Assembly: GCF_900182655.1 (NCBI RefSeq)
Contig: NZ_FXTC01000008.1
Location: forward strand, 124,001-188,000
Length of the DNA stretch: 64,000 nt
Source: Chryseobacterium rhizoplanae
GTDB taxonomy: Bacteria > Bacteroidota > Bacteroidia > Flavobacteriales > Weeksellaceae
Reading direction: 5' to 3'
The notes beneath the pieces are model-generated. The model was not told the DNA's origin. It was given only the letters and a program-made list of their open reading frames with translations, and made no database searches. Positions 36,754 through 44,719 of this stretch are shown piece by piece; position 1 is the first letter of the stretch, and each line of letters starts with the position of its first letter. The position numbers were made by a program, and so were the translations under genes.

Positions 36754-37371
36754 CTAATATGATTGTTTTACATTTTTTATATACATCAGTGACTCCGGAC
36801 CTTTATTACAAATAAGGTCAAGAACCGAAAGGTCTTCCAAAAAGCCTAGTTTATCAGAAAACGTCTGGTAATATTCTTCCATTTGAAACTCTGACGGAAG
36901 CTTTGCCGAAAACTTTTCTCTGAAATTAATACTTTCAGGATTTTTGATATATTCTTCATTCAAAGAGTGTGCCTTTTCTGTTTTCAATATCTGTTGGATG
37001 ATTTCTATCCCTTTAAGGTTAAAATCAAGAAGGTATTTTTCCTGAAGCTCAAATATTTTTCTGAACTTATCTTCATAGTATTCAAAATAAGGAGAACTCT
37101 GATATGCTGTCTTGATTGATTTCCAATGAAGGGCTCTCCAATCTTCGCGGTAAGAGATCTCAATATCTTTAAATTCTCTTTTACCGTTATGATGGATAGG
37201 AATTATTAAAGACAATTTTCCGTTGGCTCCATAGATGTTTGCTCTGTTTCTATAAGTCTGCTTGGGAAAGCTCTCAAACTGTTCCAATGTAATTTCATTC
37301 TCAGGATTTAATAATACTGAAAACCATGAAATTGGGGGCAAATAAAATGCCGGTAATAAAATATTTTGCAT
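36754..37371 (-). CDS. WbqC-family protein
   Basis: A 205-residue member of the WbqC-like family. It has LLPAFYLPPISWFSVLL at the N-terminus, then FPKQTYRNRANIYGANGKLSLIIPI and DWRALHWKSIKTAYQSSPYFEYYED, blocks that define the family. The biochemical role is not settled; some members occur in polysaccharide loci. Here it closes the operon parA-parB-DUF5683-dapB-lepB-lepB2-wbqC, 11 bases after the degenerate signal peptidase. Confidence 0.88.
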   Translation of the reverse strand: MQNILLPAFYLPPISWFSVLLNPENEITLEQFESFPKQTYRNRANIYGANGKLSLIIPIHHNGKREFKDIEISYREDWRALHWKSIKTAYQSSPYFEYYEDKFRKIFELQEKYLLDFNLKGIEIIQQILKTEKAHSLNEEYIKNPESINFREKFSAKLPSEFQMEEYYQTFSDKLGFLEDLSVLDLICNKGPESLMYIKNVKQSY

Positions 37372-37382
37372 AATAATATAAT

Positions 37383-38057
37383 CTAGTTTCTAGGATAAAT
37401 TACTCGTCCTACAGCATCCTTCTCATCAATAAAGCCTAAATAACGGGAATCTAAACTTGCATTACGATTATCTCCTAAAAAGAATAATTTTCCACTTGGA
37501 ACTTTTATTGGTCCAAAGTTATCTGCATTCCAATCTTTATGATAAATTTTGCGAACATCCTGATCTGTATTTGGATTTATAAACCTTTCATGAAAGAAAT
37601 TATCATTAAGTTCTTTATCACTTAACTGGGTAATGAAGTAATTATCATCAATCTGAAAGATTTCACTTTCTTCAGTTCCTTTAAATAGGAGATCATTTGC
37701 ATAGTCTCTGCCTATTTTATAAGAATGCTTCACATTAAACTTATCTATCAATGTGTTATTAATGTATAATTTTCCATTCTTAATTAAAATTTCATCATTT
37801 TCCGTTCCTATTAATCTTTGCACATAGACACCTTGAGGGTAATCTAAATTATTCTGATTGTAAGCAATCATTTCAAACTTGGCATAAGGAAGGATGTTAG
37901 TCATCACAATAAATGACTTTTTTTTGATGGTAGGTTCATTGCCTGCCGTTGGTACAAAAGCATATTGCAAAACCCCGGAGAGTTTTGCAATAATAAAAAG
38001 AGTTACAATAAAGCTGCCTATTAAAAGGACTCTATTAAATATTTTACTTTTAAACAC
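37383..38057 (-). CDS. Degenerate signal peptidase I (LepB paralogue without catalytic dyad)
   Basis: A 224-residue S26-family protein with one N-terminal membrane helix (residues 9-32). The family box normally P-S/T-x-S-M-x-P-T reads PTAGNEPTI, so the nucleophilic Ser is Gly39. The general-base Lys of VKR-x-IG is Gln80 (YVQRLIG). The non-catalytic box GDNRNASLDSRYLGFI is fully conserved, so the fold is intact. It should not cleave signal peptides and may bind them or regulate its neighbour. Its start overlaps the stop of the active lepB by one base. Confidence 0.9.
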   Translation of the reverse strand: MFKSKIFNRVLLIGSFIVTLFIIAKLSGVLQYAFVPTAGNEPTIKKKSFIVMTNILPYAKFEMIAYNQNNLDYPQGVYVQRLIGTENDEILIKNGKLYINNTLIDKFNVKHSYKIGRDYANDLLFKGTEESEIFQIDDNYFITQLSDKELNDNFFHERFINPNTDQDVRKIYHKDWNADNFGPIKVPSGKLFFLGDNRNASLDSRYLGFIDEKDAVGRVIYPRN

Positions 38058-39700
38058 TATTCTTCAGTTTTTTTCTTTCTGAATAATTTCACGAAATACT
38101 CCCATCCGAAGAACAGGATCAGGATCATTGCAGCAATCCACCAGTAAGAGGTTTTGTTAGCTTCTCCTGTATTGGTTGCTTTGAACATTCTTTCCCAACG
38201 GATTTTGAATGGCGCCTGATAAGTAGAACTGCTGTCTGCAAAAGCACCCTGAAGGCTCATCCATGTAAACATCGGTTTTCCTACAATATTTTCTTCCGGA
38301 ACAAAACCAAAGAACCTTGCATCTAATGAAGCATCTCTGTTGTCTCCTACCATCATATAATAATCCTGCTGAATAGTATATTGGGTTGCTTCTTTTCCGT
38401 TGATAAAGATTTTGCCGTTCTTTTTCTCTAAGCTGTTGTGCTCATATTCAGAAATGATCCACTGATAGGTTGGAAGTGTTTCCTTATTGATCGCTACCAC
38501 ATCACCTTTTTTAGGAATTCTAAGCGGGCCATACCAATCCTGATTCCAAGGTTTGTTAATTGGGAAGATAGATTGAGTAGTATCAATTTTAGTTTTGGCT
38601 TCATCTCTGTAATATACTGCAGCTTCACCTTTCGCTGAAACTTCTTCTTTCATATCAAGAACATGAGGAAGTTCTTTAATTTCTTTAGCCGTCTTGTCTG
38701 TTAAACCCTGAAAACCATAAATGAATCCTCCGTTATCCTGCTGAAACTCCTGAACCGGTAAAAATCCATAAGCTTTATATAAGGTTGGGATATCTAACTG
38801 AGCATCTGTTGTTACAATATATCTGTGCTGTACTTCCTGATCTCCTAAAACAGTTTCCGGCTTTCCGTTAACGAAAAGTCTTCCGGCTCTCATTTCAAAA
38901 GTATCCCCTGCTGTAGCCACACAACGTTTTACGTAAGGGTCTTTTCTGTCGATCGCTGTATGCACAGAATCCTGAGGATAGTTGAAAACCACCACATCAT
39001 TTTTCTGTGGCTTGTTGAATTGTAAAATTCTTGTGTAAGGAAGCTTTACTGCATCTACGTAAGATTTTGGATCATCTTTCGGGTTACCCTTTTGTCCTGT
39101 ATCCATAATCGTCCCCTGAAGGAAAGGTATTGCTACCGGGCGCATCGGAAGTCTGTACCCGTAGCTCCATTTGTTTACAAAAAGGAAGTCACCCACCAGT
39201 AATGTTCTTTCCATAGATCCTGTAGGAATCCCGAAAGGCTGTGTTACAAAAACGTGGATAATGGTTGCAAAAACTACCGCAAAGGTAATTGAACCTACGA
39301 ATGTATCTTTCTTTTTATCATTCTTCTCTTCATCTGTAAGAAACAGGTCGTTTGCATTTTCATCTTCTAACTCTACATCTTTAGAATAGTTGATCACCGC
39401 CAAATAAATAAACGGCAGGATCACGGTAAGAATCTGATCTTTGAAAAGGGTTTTCCCAAACTTTTTCACGAGATAAAGGTGGAAAACAGACATCATGATT
39501 GGCCCTACAATCGGAAGATAAGACAGGATCGCCCACCATTTCGGATGCTTTGTTTCTTTCAGAATGATGAAATAGTTGTAGAAAGGGATAAAAGCAAATA
39601 AAGGGCTATAGCCCATTTTCTTGAACAGTTTCCAAGATGAAATGCCCATCAATACGGATAGTATGAGGACATATACGGTATAAGTTAAAAAATAATTCAT
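38057..39700 (-). CDS. lepB: Signal peptidase I with N-terminal membrane extension
   Basis: Cleaves Sec signal peptides at the periplasmic face. The 547-residue protein is longer than the roughly 320 of E. coli. Residues 1-105 hold about three membrane helices (IPFYNYFIILKETKHPKWW, a DUF5684-like segment). The protease domain has the Ser motif IPTGSMERTLLVGD (Ser162), the Lys motif YVKRCVATAGD (Lys258), and MMVGDNRDASLDARFFGFV. A large insert separates the Lys motif and the last box, and a C-terminal membrane helix follows. It lies between dapB and the inactive paralogue in one operon. Confidence 0.95.
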   Translation of the reverse strand: MNYFLTYTVYVLILSVLMGISSWKLFKKMGYSPLFAFIPFYNYFIILKETKHPKWWAILSYLPIVGPIMMSVFHLYLVKKFGKTLFKDQILTVILPFIYLAVINYSKDVELEDENANDLFLTDEEKNDKKKDTFVGSITFAVVFATIIHVFVTQPFGIPTGSMERTLLVGDFLFVNKWSYGYRLPMRPVAIPFLQGTIMDTGQKGNPKDDPKSYVDAVKLPYTRILQFNKPQKNDVVVFNYPQDSVHTAIDRKDPYVKRCVATAGDTFEMRAGRLFVNGKPETVLGDQEVQHRYIVTTDAQLDIPTLYKAYGFLPVQEFQQDNGGFIYGFQGLTDKTAKEIKELPHVLDMKEEVSAKGEAAVYYRDEAKTKIDTTQSIFPINKPWNQDWYGPLRIPKKGDVVAINKETLPTYQWIISEYEHNSLEKKNGKIFINGKEATQYTIQQDYYMMVGDNRDASLDARFFGFVPEENIVGKPMFTWMSLQGAFADSSSTYQAPFKIRWERMFKATNTGEANKTSYWWIAAMILILFFGWEYFVKLFRKKKTEE

Positions 39701-39826
39701 AAATTTTTGTGCCTATTCTTATGATAAAAATGATGAGTAATAAATGATAAAAGCAGTCCGCTGTTTACAATTCACTATTCATCATTTTCTGTTTATTGGT
39801 CTGCAATTTACAGAATTTGTTACAAA

Positions 39827-40528
39827 TTAAAGTCCCAAAACGTCTTTCATTGCGAAGTTTCCTTTTTTATCTTTGATCCATTCGGCAGCTACCACAGCTC
39901 CCAGCGCAAAACCGTTTCTGTTGAAAGCAGTGTGCTTGATCTCGATTTCGTCTACCTCACTTCTGTAATATACACTGTGAGTTCCCGGAACTTCATCTTC
40001 ACGTACCGCAAAAATTCCTAATTGTTTACCTTCTGTTTCTTCCAGCTTCCAGGCATCGAATTTAGGATTGTTCTGAATGATTCCTTCTGCAATGGAAATA
40101 GCGGTTCCGCTTGGAGCATCTTTTTTATGGATGTGGTGAATCTCTTCCAGCTGGCAAGAGTATTCATCTACGTTTTTCATCAGATCTGCAAGCTTTTCGT
40201 TTAAAGCAAAAAATAAATTGACTCCTAAGCTAAAGTTGGAACCATATAAAAATGCAGTACCGTTTTCTACAGCCAGTTTTTCTATTTCTTCTTTCTGATC
40301 CAGCCAGCCTGTAGTTCCACAGATCACCGGAATTTTATTTTCAAGACAAGCTTTAATGTTTTCAAATGCCACTTCAGGCAATGAGAATTCAATCACAACA
40401 TCCGGATTATTAAGATTCTCAGCAGTTGGGGTTTCCTTAAGACGGGCAACTACTTCATGACCTCTTTTCTGCGCGATCTCGTCAATGATCTTACCCATTT
40501 TACCATAACCAACTAATGCTATTTTCAT
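39827..40528 (-). CDS. dapB: 4-hydroxy-tetrahydrodipicolinate reductase
   Basis: Lysine/diaminopimelate pathway reductase of 233 residues. The NAD(P) loop is VGYGKMGKII, the active-site block is EEIHHIHKKDAPSGTA (the E-x-x-HH-x-x-K-x-D-x-PSGTA signature), and GTTGW and FSLGVN lie between them. The ATG at 40528 gives the normal N-terminus MKIALVG; the longer frame from 40561 adds a basic stretch without support. It stands about 60 bases after the DUF5683 gene and 126 before lepB in a conserved Bacteroidetes gene order. Confidence 0.95.
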   Translation of the reverse strand: MKIALVGYGKMGKIIDEIAQKRGHEVVARLKETPTAENLNNPDVVIEFSLPEVAFENIKACLENKIPVICGTTGWLDQKEEIEKLAVENGTAFLYGSNFSLGVNLFFALNEKLADLMKNVDEYSCQLEEIHHIHKKDAPSGTAISIAEGIIQNNPKFDAWKLEETEGKQLGIFAVREDEVPGTHSVYYRSEVDEIEIKHTAFNRNGFALGAVVAAEWIKDKKGNFAMKDVLGL

Positions 40529-40588
40529 ATAATCTTTTTTATTTTTGAATACTGCTTTCAACTGAGGTCTTTAGCAGATATGTTGTTT

Positions 40589-41227
40589 CTAAAATCTATA
40601 ACTTAAACTGAACCCTGTTTTTGGAGCACTGTACCCATACTGATCCTGAATAACCGATGGTTTAAAAACCAGATCCGGGTCATGACGGCTTTCGTAAAGG
40701 TGTGCATCTACTACGGCATCTACAATATTCAGAATATAAATAAGTCCTGTAATCGCAATGGCGTAATCTCTTTGTCTCTTCGCTCTGTCCTGTGCGTTCC
40801 CCAATGCTCTTTTATCTAAAAACGGGTGGCTGTCCACAAATTCATTAGGAGTACCATTAAGTTTCGCGATGTAGTATTCACGATATTTTTTGTATTGGTT
40901 GTCATTCCATACGGCAATACCCACTCCGGCTCCTACCGCTCCCCAGACAATAGGAATCTTCCAGTATTTTTTGTTATAAAACTGTCCTAATCCCGGTAAA
41001 ACGGCAGAATACAATCCTGCTCTGGTGGGATTCAGTTTTATGGTTTTTACTGTGGGACCATTGGCTTTTTCAAGATCTTCAATGATCTTTGCTTCTGTTT
41101 TACCTGGTTTTACCACACGGGGTTCCTCTTTCGGAGGAGTCTGCATCCGAACGGTATCAATAGGGTTTACTTGTGAGTAGGCCAGTGCAGCGATACACAA
41201 GAAAAATGTGAAAAATATTTTCTTCAT
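40589..41227 (-). CDS. DUF5683 domain protein
   Basis: A 212-residue exported protein of unknown function. MKKIFFTFFLCIAALAYSQ is a Sec signal. The domain has NPTRAGLYSAVLPGLGQFYN, KKYWKIPIVWGAVGAGVG and a tail with AITGLIYILNIVDAVVDAHL, so two or three membrane-associated segments are likely. It overlaps the parB stop by one base. The parA-parB-DUF5683-dapB-lepB order recurs in this phylum, but no shared function is established. Confidence 0.88.
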   Translation of the reverse strand: MKKIFFTFFLCIAALAYSQVNPIDTVRMQTPPKEEPRVVKPGKTEAKIIEDLEKANGPTVKTIKLNPTRAGLYSAVLPGLGQFYNKKYWKIPIVWGAVGAGVGIAVWNDNQYKKYREYYIAKLNGTPNEFVDSHPFLDKRALGNAQDRAKRQRDYAIAITGLIYILNIVDAVVDAHLYESRHDPDLVFKPSVIQDQYGYSAPKTGFSLSYRF

Positions 41228-42117
41228 TATTTAATATGGGATAAAATATATTCCAGCTCTTCTTCATTTTTGAAGTCCAGGACAATTTTACCTTTTTTAC
41301 CATTTCCAGAAGATTTGATCTCTACTTTTACGTCCAAGATATCAGCGATTGTCTTCTGGGCTTTTTTATAGTTATTGGAAAGCTCCACTTTTGCTTTTTT
41401 GGCAGCGGGAGATTTTGGATTCTTCAATGCAGCAGCTGCCTGTTCTGCCTGACGAACGTTTAATTTTTCTTTGATAATAAGCTCGAACAAAACCTGCTGA
41501 TCTTCTTCACTTTCAAGACTGATGATTGCTCTGCCGTGTCCTGCAGAAATTTCACCACTTCTGATAGCATTCTGAATATCAGGGTTTAGTCTTAACAACC
41601 TGATAGAATTGGTAATGGTACTTCTGTCCTTTCCTATTCTCTGGCTCAGATTTTCCTGTGTAAGTCCTATTTCCTCTAAAAGCCTATGATAAGTCAGTGC
41701 AATTTCGATGGCATCAAGATCTTCTCTCTGGATGTTTTCAACAAGAGCCATCTCAAGAAGTTCCTGATCATTCACTAAACGGATATAGGCAGGAATAGTC
41801 GTTAACCCCGCAATTTTAGTTGCTCTGTAACGTCTTTCCCCGGAAATGATTTCAAACTTTTCACCATCTTTTCTCAGGGTTATCGGCTGGATTACCCCTA
41901 GGTTTTCAATTGACTGTGCAAGCTCGTTTAATGCTTTTTCATCAAAATAAGTTCTCGGCTGCGTCGGGTTCGGATAGATATCTTCAAGCGAAACTTCTAC
42001 AATATTTCCCACAAACTTATCTGCTCCTTCATCAGTAGCTGAATTGACAGTTGCTTTAGATTCTGCACTTAAAATAGCGCCCAAACCGCGTCCCATAGCT
42101 CTTTTTTTGTCCTTCAT
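41227..42117 (-). CDS. parB: Chromosome partitioning protein ParB
   Basis: A 296-residue CTP-dependent DNA clamp that loads at parS near the replication origin. The CTPase/ParB domain has DIYPNPTQPRTYFDEKALNEL, GVIQPITLR, ISGERRYRA and LVENIQREDLDAIE. The helix-turn-helix follows (TQENLSQRIGKDRSTITNSIRLLRL, SAGHGRAII) and a C-terminal dimer domain closes. I did not find an obvious parS-like palindrome in the window. Confidence 0.96.
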   Translation of the reverse strand: MKDKKRAMGRGLGAILSAESKATVNSATDEGADKFVGNIVEVSLEDIYPNPTQPRTYFDEKALNELAQSIENLGVIQPITLRKDGEKFEIISGERRYRATKIAGLTTIPAYIRLVNDQELLEMALVENIQREDLDAIEIALTYHRLLEEIGLTQENLSQRIGKDRSTITNSIRLLRLNPDIQNAIRSGEISAGHGRAIISLESEEDQQVLFELIIKEKLNVRQAEQAAAALKNPKSPAAKKAKVELSNNYKKAQKTIADILDVKVEIKSSGNGKKGKIVLDFKNEEELEYILSHIK

Positions 42118-42186
42118 AGATATAATTGATAAATGATGTTTAACAAGTGATGACCAGCATACACTTATTGGCCATTTATTATTAAT

Positions 42187-42960
42187 TTAATTCTTTATTA
42201 AGTTTTCGTTCCTCAAAAGAACTTCTTCAGCTAACTGAATATACTGAACAGCTCCTTTACTTTCTGCATCATAGTTCAGGATACTTTCTCCAAAACTTGG
42301 TGCTTCACTCAATCTTACGTTTCTGCTGATAATGGTTTCAAAAACCATTTCCGGGAAGTGCAGGTTTACTTCTTCCACTACCTGATTGGATAATCTCAAT
42401 CGGCTGTCATACATCGTAAGAAGAAGACCTTCTATCCCAAGATCTTTATTATGGATCTTCTGAACGTTTTTAACGGTATTCAAAAGTTTCCCCAGTCCTT
42501 CTAATGCAAAATACTCACACTGGATCGGTATGATTACAGAATCAGCTGCAGTAAGAGCGTTTACTGTAATAAGACCTAAACTCGGTGCACAGTCGATGAT
42601 GATATAGTCATAATCGTCTCTTACACTGGCCAGTGCTTTTCTCAGCATATACTCACGATCCTCCTTGTCTACCAATTCAATTTCCGCAGCGACCAGATCG
42701 ATATGCGACGGAATAATATCCAGGTTCGGAGTCGCAGTTCTTTTGATGCAAACTCTTGTTTCTGCACTATGCTCCAAAAGATTATAAGTAGAATACTGAA
42801 CATCTTCAACACCCAGACCGGATGTAGCATTCGCCTGAGGATCAGCATCAATGATTAATATTCTTTTTTCCAATACTCCTAATGCTGCCGCCAAGTTGAC
42901 AGCGGTGGTAGTTTTACCAACGCCTCCTTTTTGATTAGCAATACCTATGATTTTTGCCAT
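42187..42960 (-). CDS. parA: Chromosome partitioning ATPase ParA (Soj)
   Basis: A 257-residue ATPase that binds DNA non-specifically and moves ParB-parS complexes. It starts MAKIIGIANQKGGVGKTTTAVNL (deviant Walker A with the signature Lys), has IDADPQANATSGLG and DYIIIDCAPSLGLIT (Walker B), and PIQCEYFALEGLG. The start at 42960 is preferred over an in-frame codon seven residues upstream. It is the first gene of the operon and 164 bases from the divergently unrelated tonB-end hairpin. Confidence 0.96.
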   Translation of the reverse strand: MAKIIGIANQKGGVGKTTTAVNLAAALGVLEKRILIIDADPQANATSGLGVEDVQYSTYNLLEHSAETRVCIKRTATPNLDIIPSHIDLVAAEIELVDKEDREYMLRKALASVRDDYDYIIIDCAPSLGLITVNALTAADSVIIPIQCEYFALEGLGKLLNTVKNVQKIHNKDLGIEGLLLTMYDSRLRLSNQVVEEVNLHFPEMVFETIISRNVRLSEAPSFGESILNYDAESKGAVQYIQLAEEVLLRNENLIKN

Positions 42961-43070
42961 TATTAGAACTTTAAGTTTCAAAAATACACTTTTTTCTTTG
43001 CTCTCGGTGAGTGGGGAAAATCAAAATTGAGTTAAAATATTGTTAATAAGCAATTTAGCAATAAAAAAAA

Positions 43071-43100
43071 TTATCCACAAAAAAAAATCTTTGTGGATAA
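43071..43100 (-). terminator. Hairpin after tonB, built from two inverted DnaA-box-like sequences
   Basis: TTATCCACAA (43071-43080) and TTGTGGATAA (43091-43100) form a 10-base-pair stem, followed on the minus strand by a run of eight T, so it can act as the tonB terminator. Each arm contains TTATCCACA, the exact E. coli DnaA-box consensus. An AT-rich stretch lies beside it and parA is 110 bases away. A dual role is possible but unproven. Confidence 0.65.
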
Positions 43101-43124
43101 CTATTTGAAATGTGTTTTTCCGTA

Positions 43125-43970
43125 TTAATTATCAAACTTCATTGAGATAGGAAATTTGAAATAACTTCTTACGAATTCTCCTTTTTTGTTTTTGGCCGGG
43201 ATCCATTTTCCTTTGCTTGAGATGTTTTTGATTGTTCTCATAGCTTCACTGTTAAAGTCGGCGTTGGTTCCATTAGCTTTTACCCCTGAGATGGTTCCGT
43301 CCATTTCTACAATAAAGGTAACTGTCGTTTTTACTACATCTTCTGATTCAAATCCTGAACCATCGAAGTTGTTCATTACTTTATTTCTGAAGGCGTCTAT
43401 TCCTCCTGTGAAATTAGCTTCTACACTTAATTCCGTTTCAATCTTTTTAGGATCTGTTTTTTCAACTACCGGATCAGCTTTTACTGCAGGCGGGCCATCG
43501 CCTCCAATTACGCGTGGAACAATCGGAATATAGGTTGTATTTGATACTTCTTTACCTTCCGATGTTTCTGTGCTTGCTACTGCATTCGTTTTATCTACAA
43601 CCTGCTTTTCATTGGTAACAGTCGCTTTAGGCTCTGGCAATCTCTCATCATATGTTTTTACTGCGGGAGCTGGTGGCGTTGGCTTTACAATTTGTACAGG
43701 AGGATCTTTCGGCTTTTCTACATCTTGAATCTCAATCACATGTGGAAGACTATATATAGTTCCTGTAGGTATTTCTGCTGGTTTAAATGCAGAAATCACA
43801 AACGGTGTAATGGATACTGCTGCCATTAAACTTGCTCCGATAAAAAGCGCTTTGGTTAATATTCGATCTGATTCGTTTCTTAATGCATAGGCACCATATT
43901 CTTTATTGCGGTGCTCAAAGAGAACTTCGTTAAAACGAAATTCCTGGTTTTGACTATGTTGTTTCATCAC
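43125..43970 (-). CDS. TonB-family energy transducer
   Basis: A 281-residue inner-membrane protein that passes proton-motive energy to outer-membrane receptors. After a cytoplasmic lead (FRFNEVLFEHRNKEYGAYALR, a block common to Bacteroidetes TonB proteins) there is one membrane helix (about 45-65), a Pro/Lys/Val-rich spacer (KDPPVQIVKPTPPAPAVK), and a C-terminal TonB domain with TVTFIVEMDGTISGVKANG and KGKWIPAKNKKGEFVRSYFKFPI. No exbBD genes are adjacent. Confidence 0.92.
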   Translation of the reverse strand: MMKQHSQNQEFRFNEVLFEHRNKEYGAYALRNESDRILTKALFIGASLMAAVSITPFVISAFKPAEIPTGTIYSLPHVIEIQDVEKPKDPPVQIVKPTPPAPAVKTYDERLPEPKATVTNEKQVVDKTNAVASTETSEGKEVSNTTYIPIVPRVIGGDGPPAVKADPVVEKTDPKKIETELSVEANFTGGIDAFRNKVMNNFDGSGFESEDVVKTTVTFIVEMDGTISGVKANGTNADFNSEAMRTIKNISSKGKWIPAKNKKGEFVRSYFKFPISMKFDN

Positions 43971-44221
43971 TACTACTTTTTTAAACTGTTAAAAATTTTG
44001 ATTATTAGTTTTGTTAGCTCTTATCGATAAGCAATGTTGTAATATCAAAACATCTGCCAATTTTTTAGCAAAACAACATAATATTAGAAAATTTTATGAT
44101 AATGTTTAAATTTTAACATTTTTAAGTAGAAAAAGTCACACAGGAAAACAGAACTATTTCCTATGAAAATAAATAAGAACAGTAAACCACAAATAACAGA
44201 TTGATAGCTTAGTAGAGAAGA

Positions 44222-44509
44222 TTATATAAGCAGGAGAAGAAGAGTAAGCAGTATCAATAATCCCAAAGCATTGATTACTATCAGAATAATTGAACTGATC
44301 TTCGTTTTTTTATAACTTTTAGCCGCAAAATAAATCGCGCCTATACTAAAAACCAAACTGCAGACTATAAACAGGATCAGCAAAAAATCTGAACTGACTC
44401 TTATAGGCAGTCCCAAATAGACAATCAGCAAAGCCGCATAAGCTATTGTAAAGTATAAGCTGATTACAATATTATCCAGAAAGCGCTGAAGTATTTTATT
44501 TTCTTCCAT
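44222..44509 (-). CDS. Small membrane protein, unknown function
   Basis: A 95-residue protein from the ATG at 44509 (MEENKILQRFLDNIV), with three hydrophobic segments and a basic turn (KSYKKTKIS) between the second and third. The frame extends upstream to 44659 but that part crosses an inverted repeat and has no hydrophobic pattern, so I reject it. I do not recognise a family. It is flanked by AT-rich DNA and by purA, from which it is separated by a strong hairpin. Confidence 0.6.
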   Translation of the reverse strand: MEENKILQRFLDNIVISLYFTIAYAALLIVYLGLPIRVSSDFLLILFIVCSLVFSIGAIYFAAKSYKKTKISSIILIVINALGLLILLTLLLLLI

Positions 44510-44622
44510 GTGATTGATTTTCTGTTTATAGTTTTGTTCCAAGACAAAAGTATATAAAAATTCATGACCGGGATAATCTGCTAAAAGTCTCTTTAAGTTA
44601 TTAATCCTAACTCTTGAACCCC

Positions 44623-44657
44623 GACCCTTGTCAAGGTTTAAAACTTTGACAAGGGTC
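44623..44657. repeat. Long inverted repeat between purA and the small membrane protein gene
   Basis: GACCCTTGTCAA (44623-44634) and TTGACAAGGGTC (44646-44657) are perfect arms; pairing continues inward with one G-U pair to give a stem of about 16 pairs. It sits beside, not within, the purA terminator. It looks like a dispersed REP-type element. Confidence 0.65.
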
Positions 44658-44664
44658 ATTTAAA

Positions 44665-44697
44665 CAAAAAAAGAGACCATCCAATGATAGTCTCTTC
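44665..44697 (-). terminator. Terminator of purA
   Basis: AAGAGACYATC arms with a short loop, followed by seven T on the minus strand, about 25 bases after the purA stop. Confidence 0.85.
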
Positions 44698-44719
44698 GTT
44701 ATTTTATAATCTAAGAATA

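Noticed and set aside
42669..42851. 60-codon frame inside parA
   Set aside because: It is a shadow in another frame of a fully conserved gene.
44510..44659. Upstream extension of the small membrane protein
   Set aside because: The extension crosses the GACCCTTGTCAA inverted repeat and lacks the protein's hydrophobic pattern. The ATG at 44509 is better.
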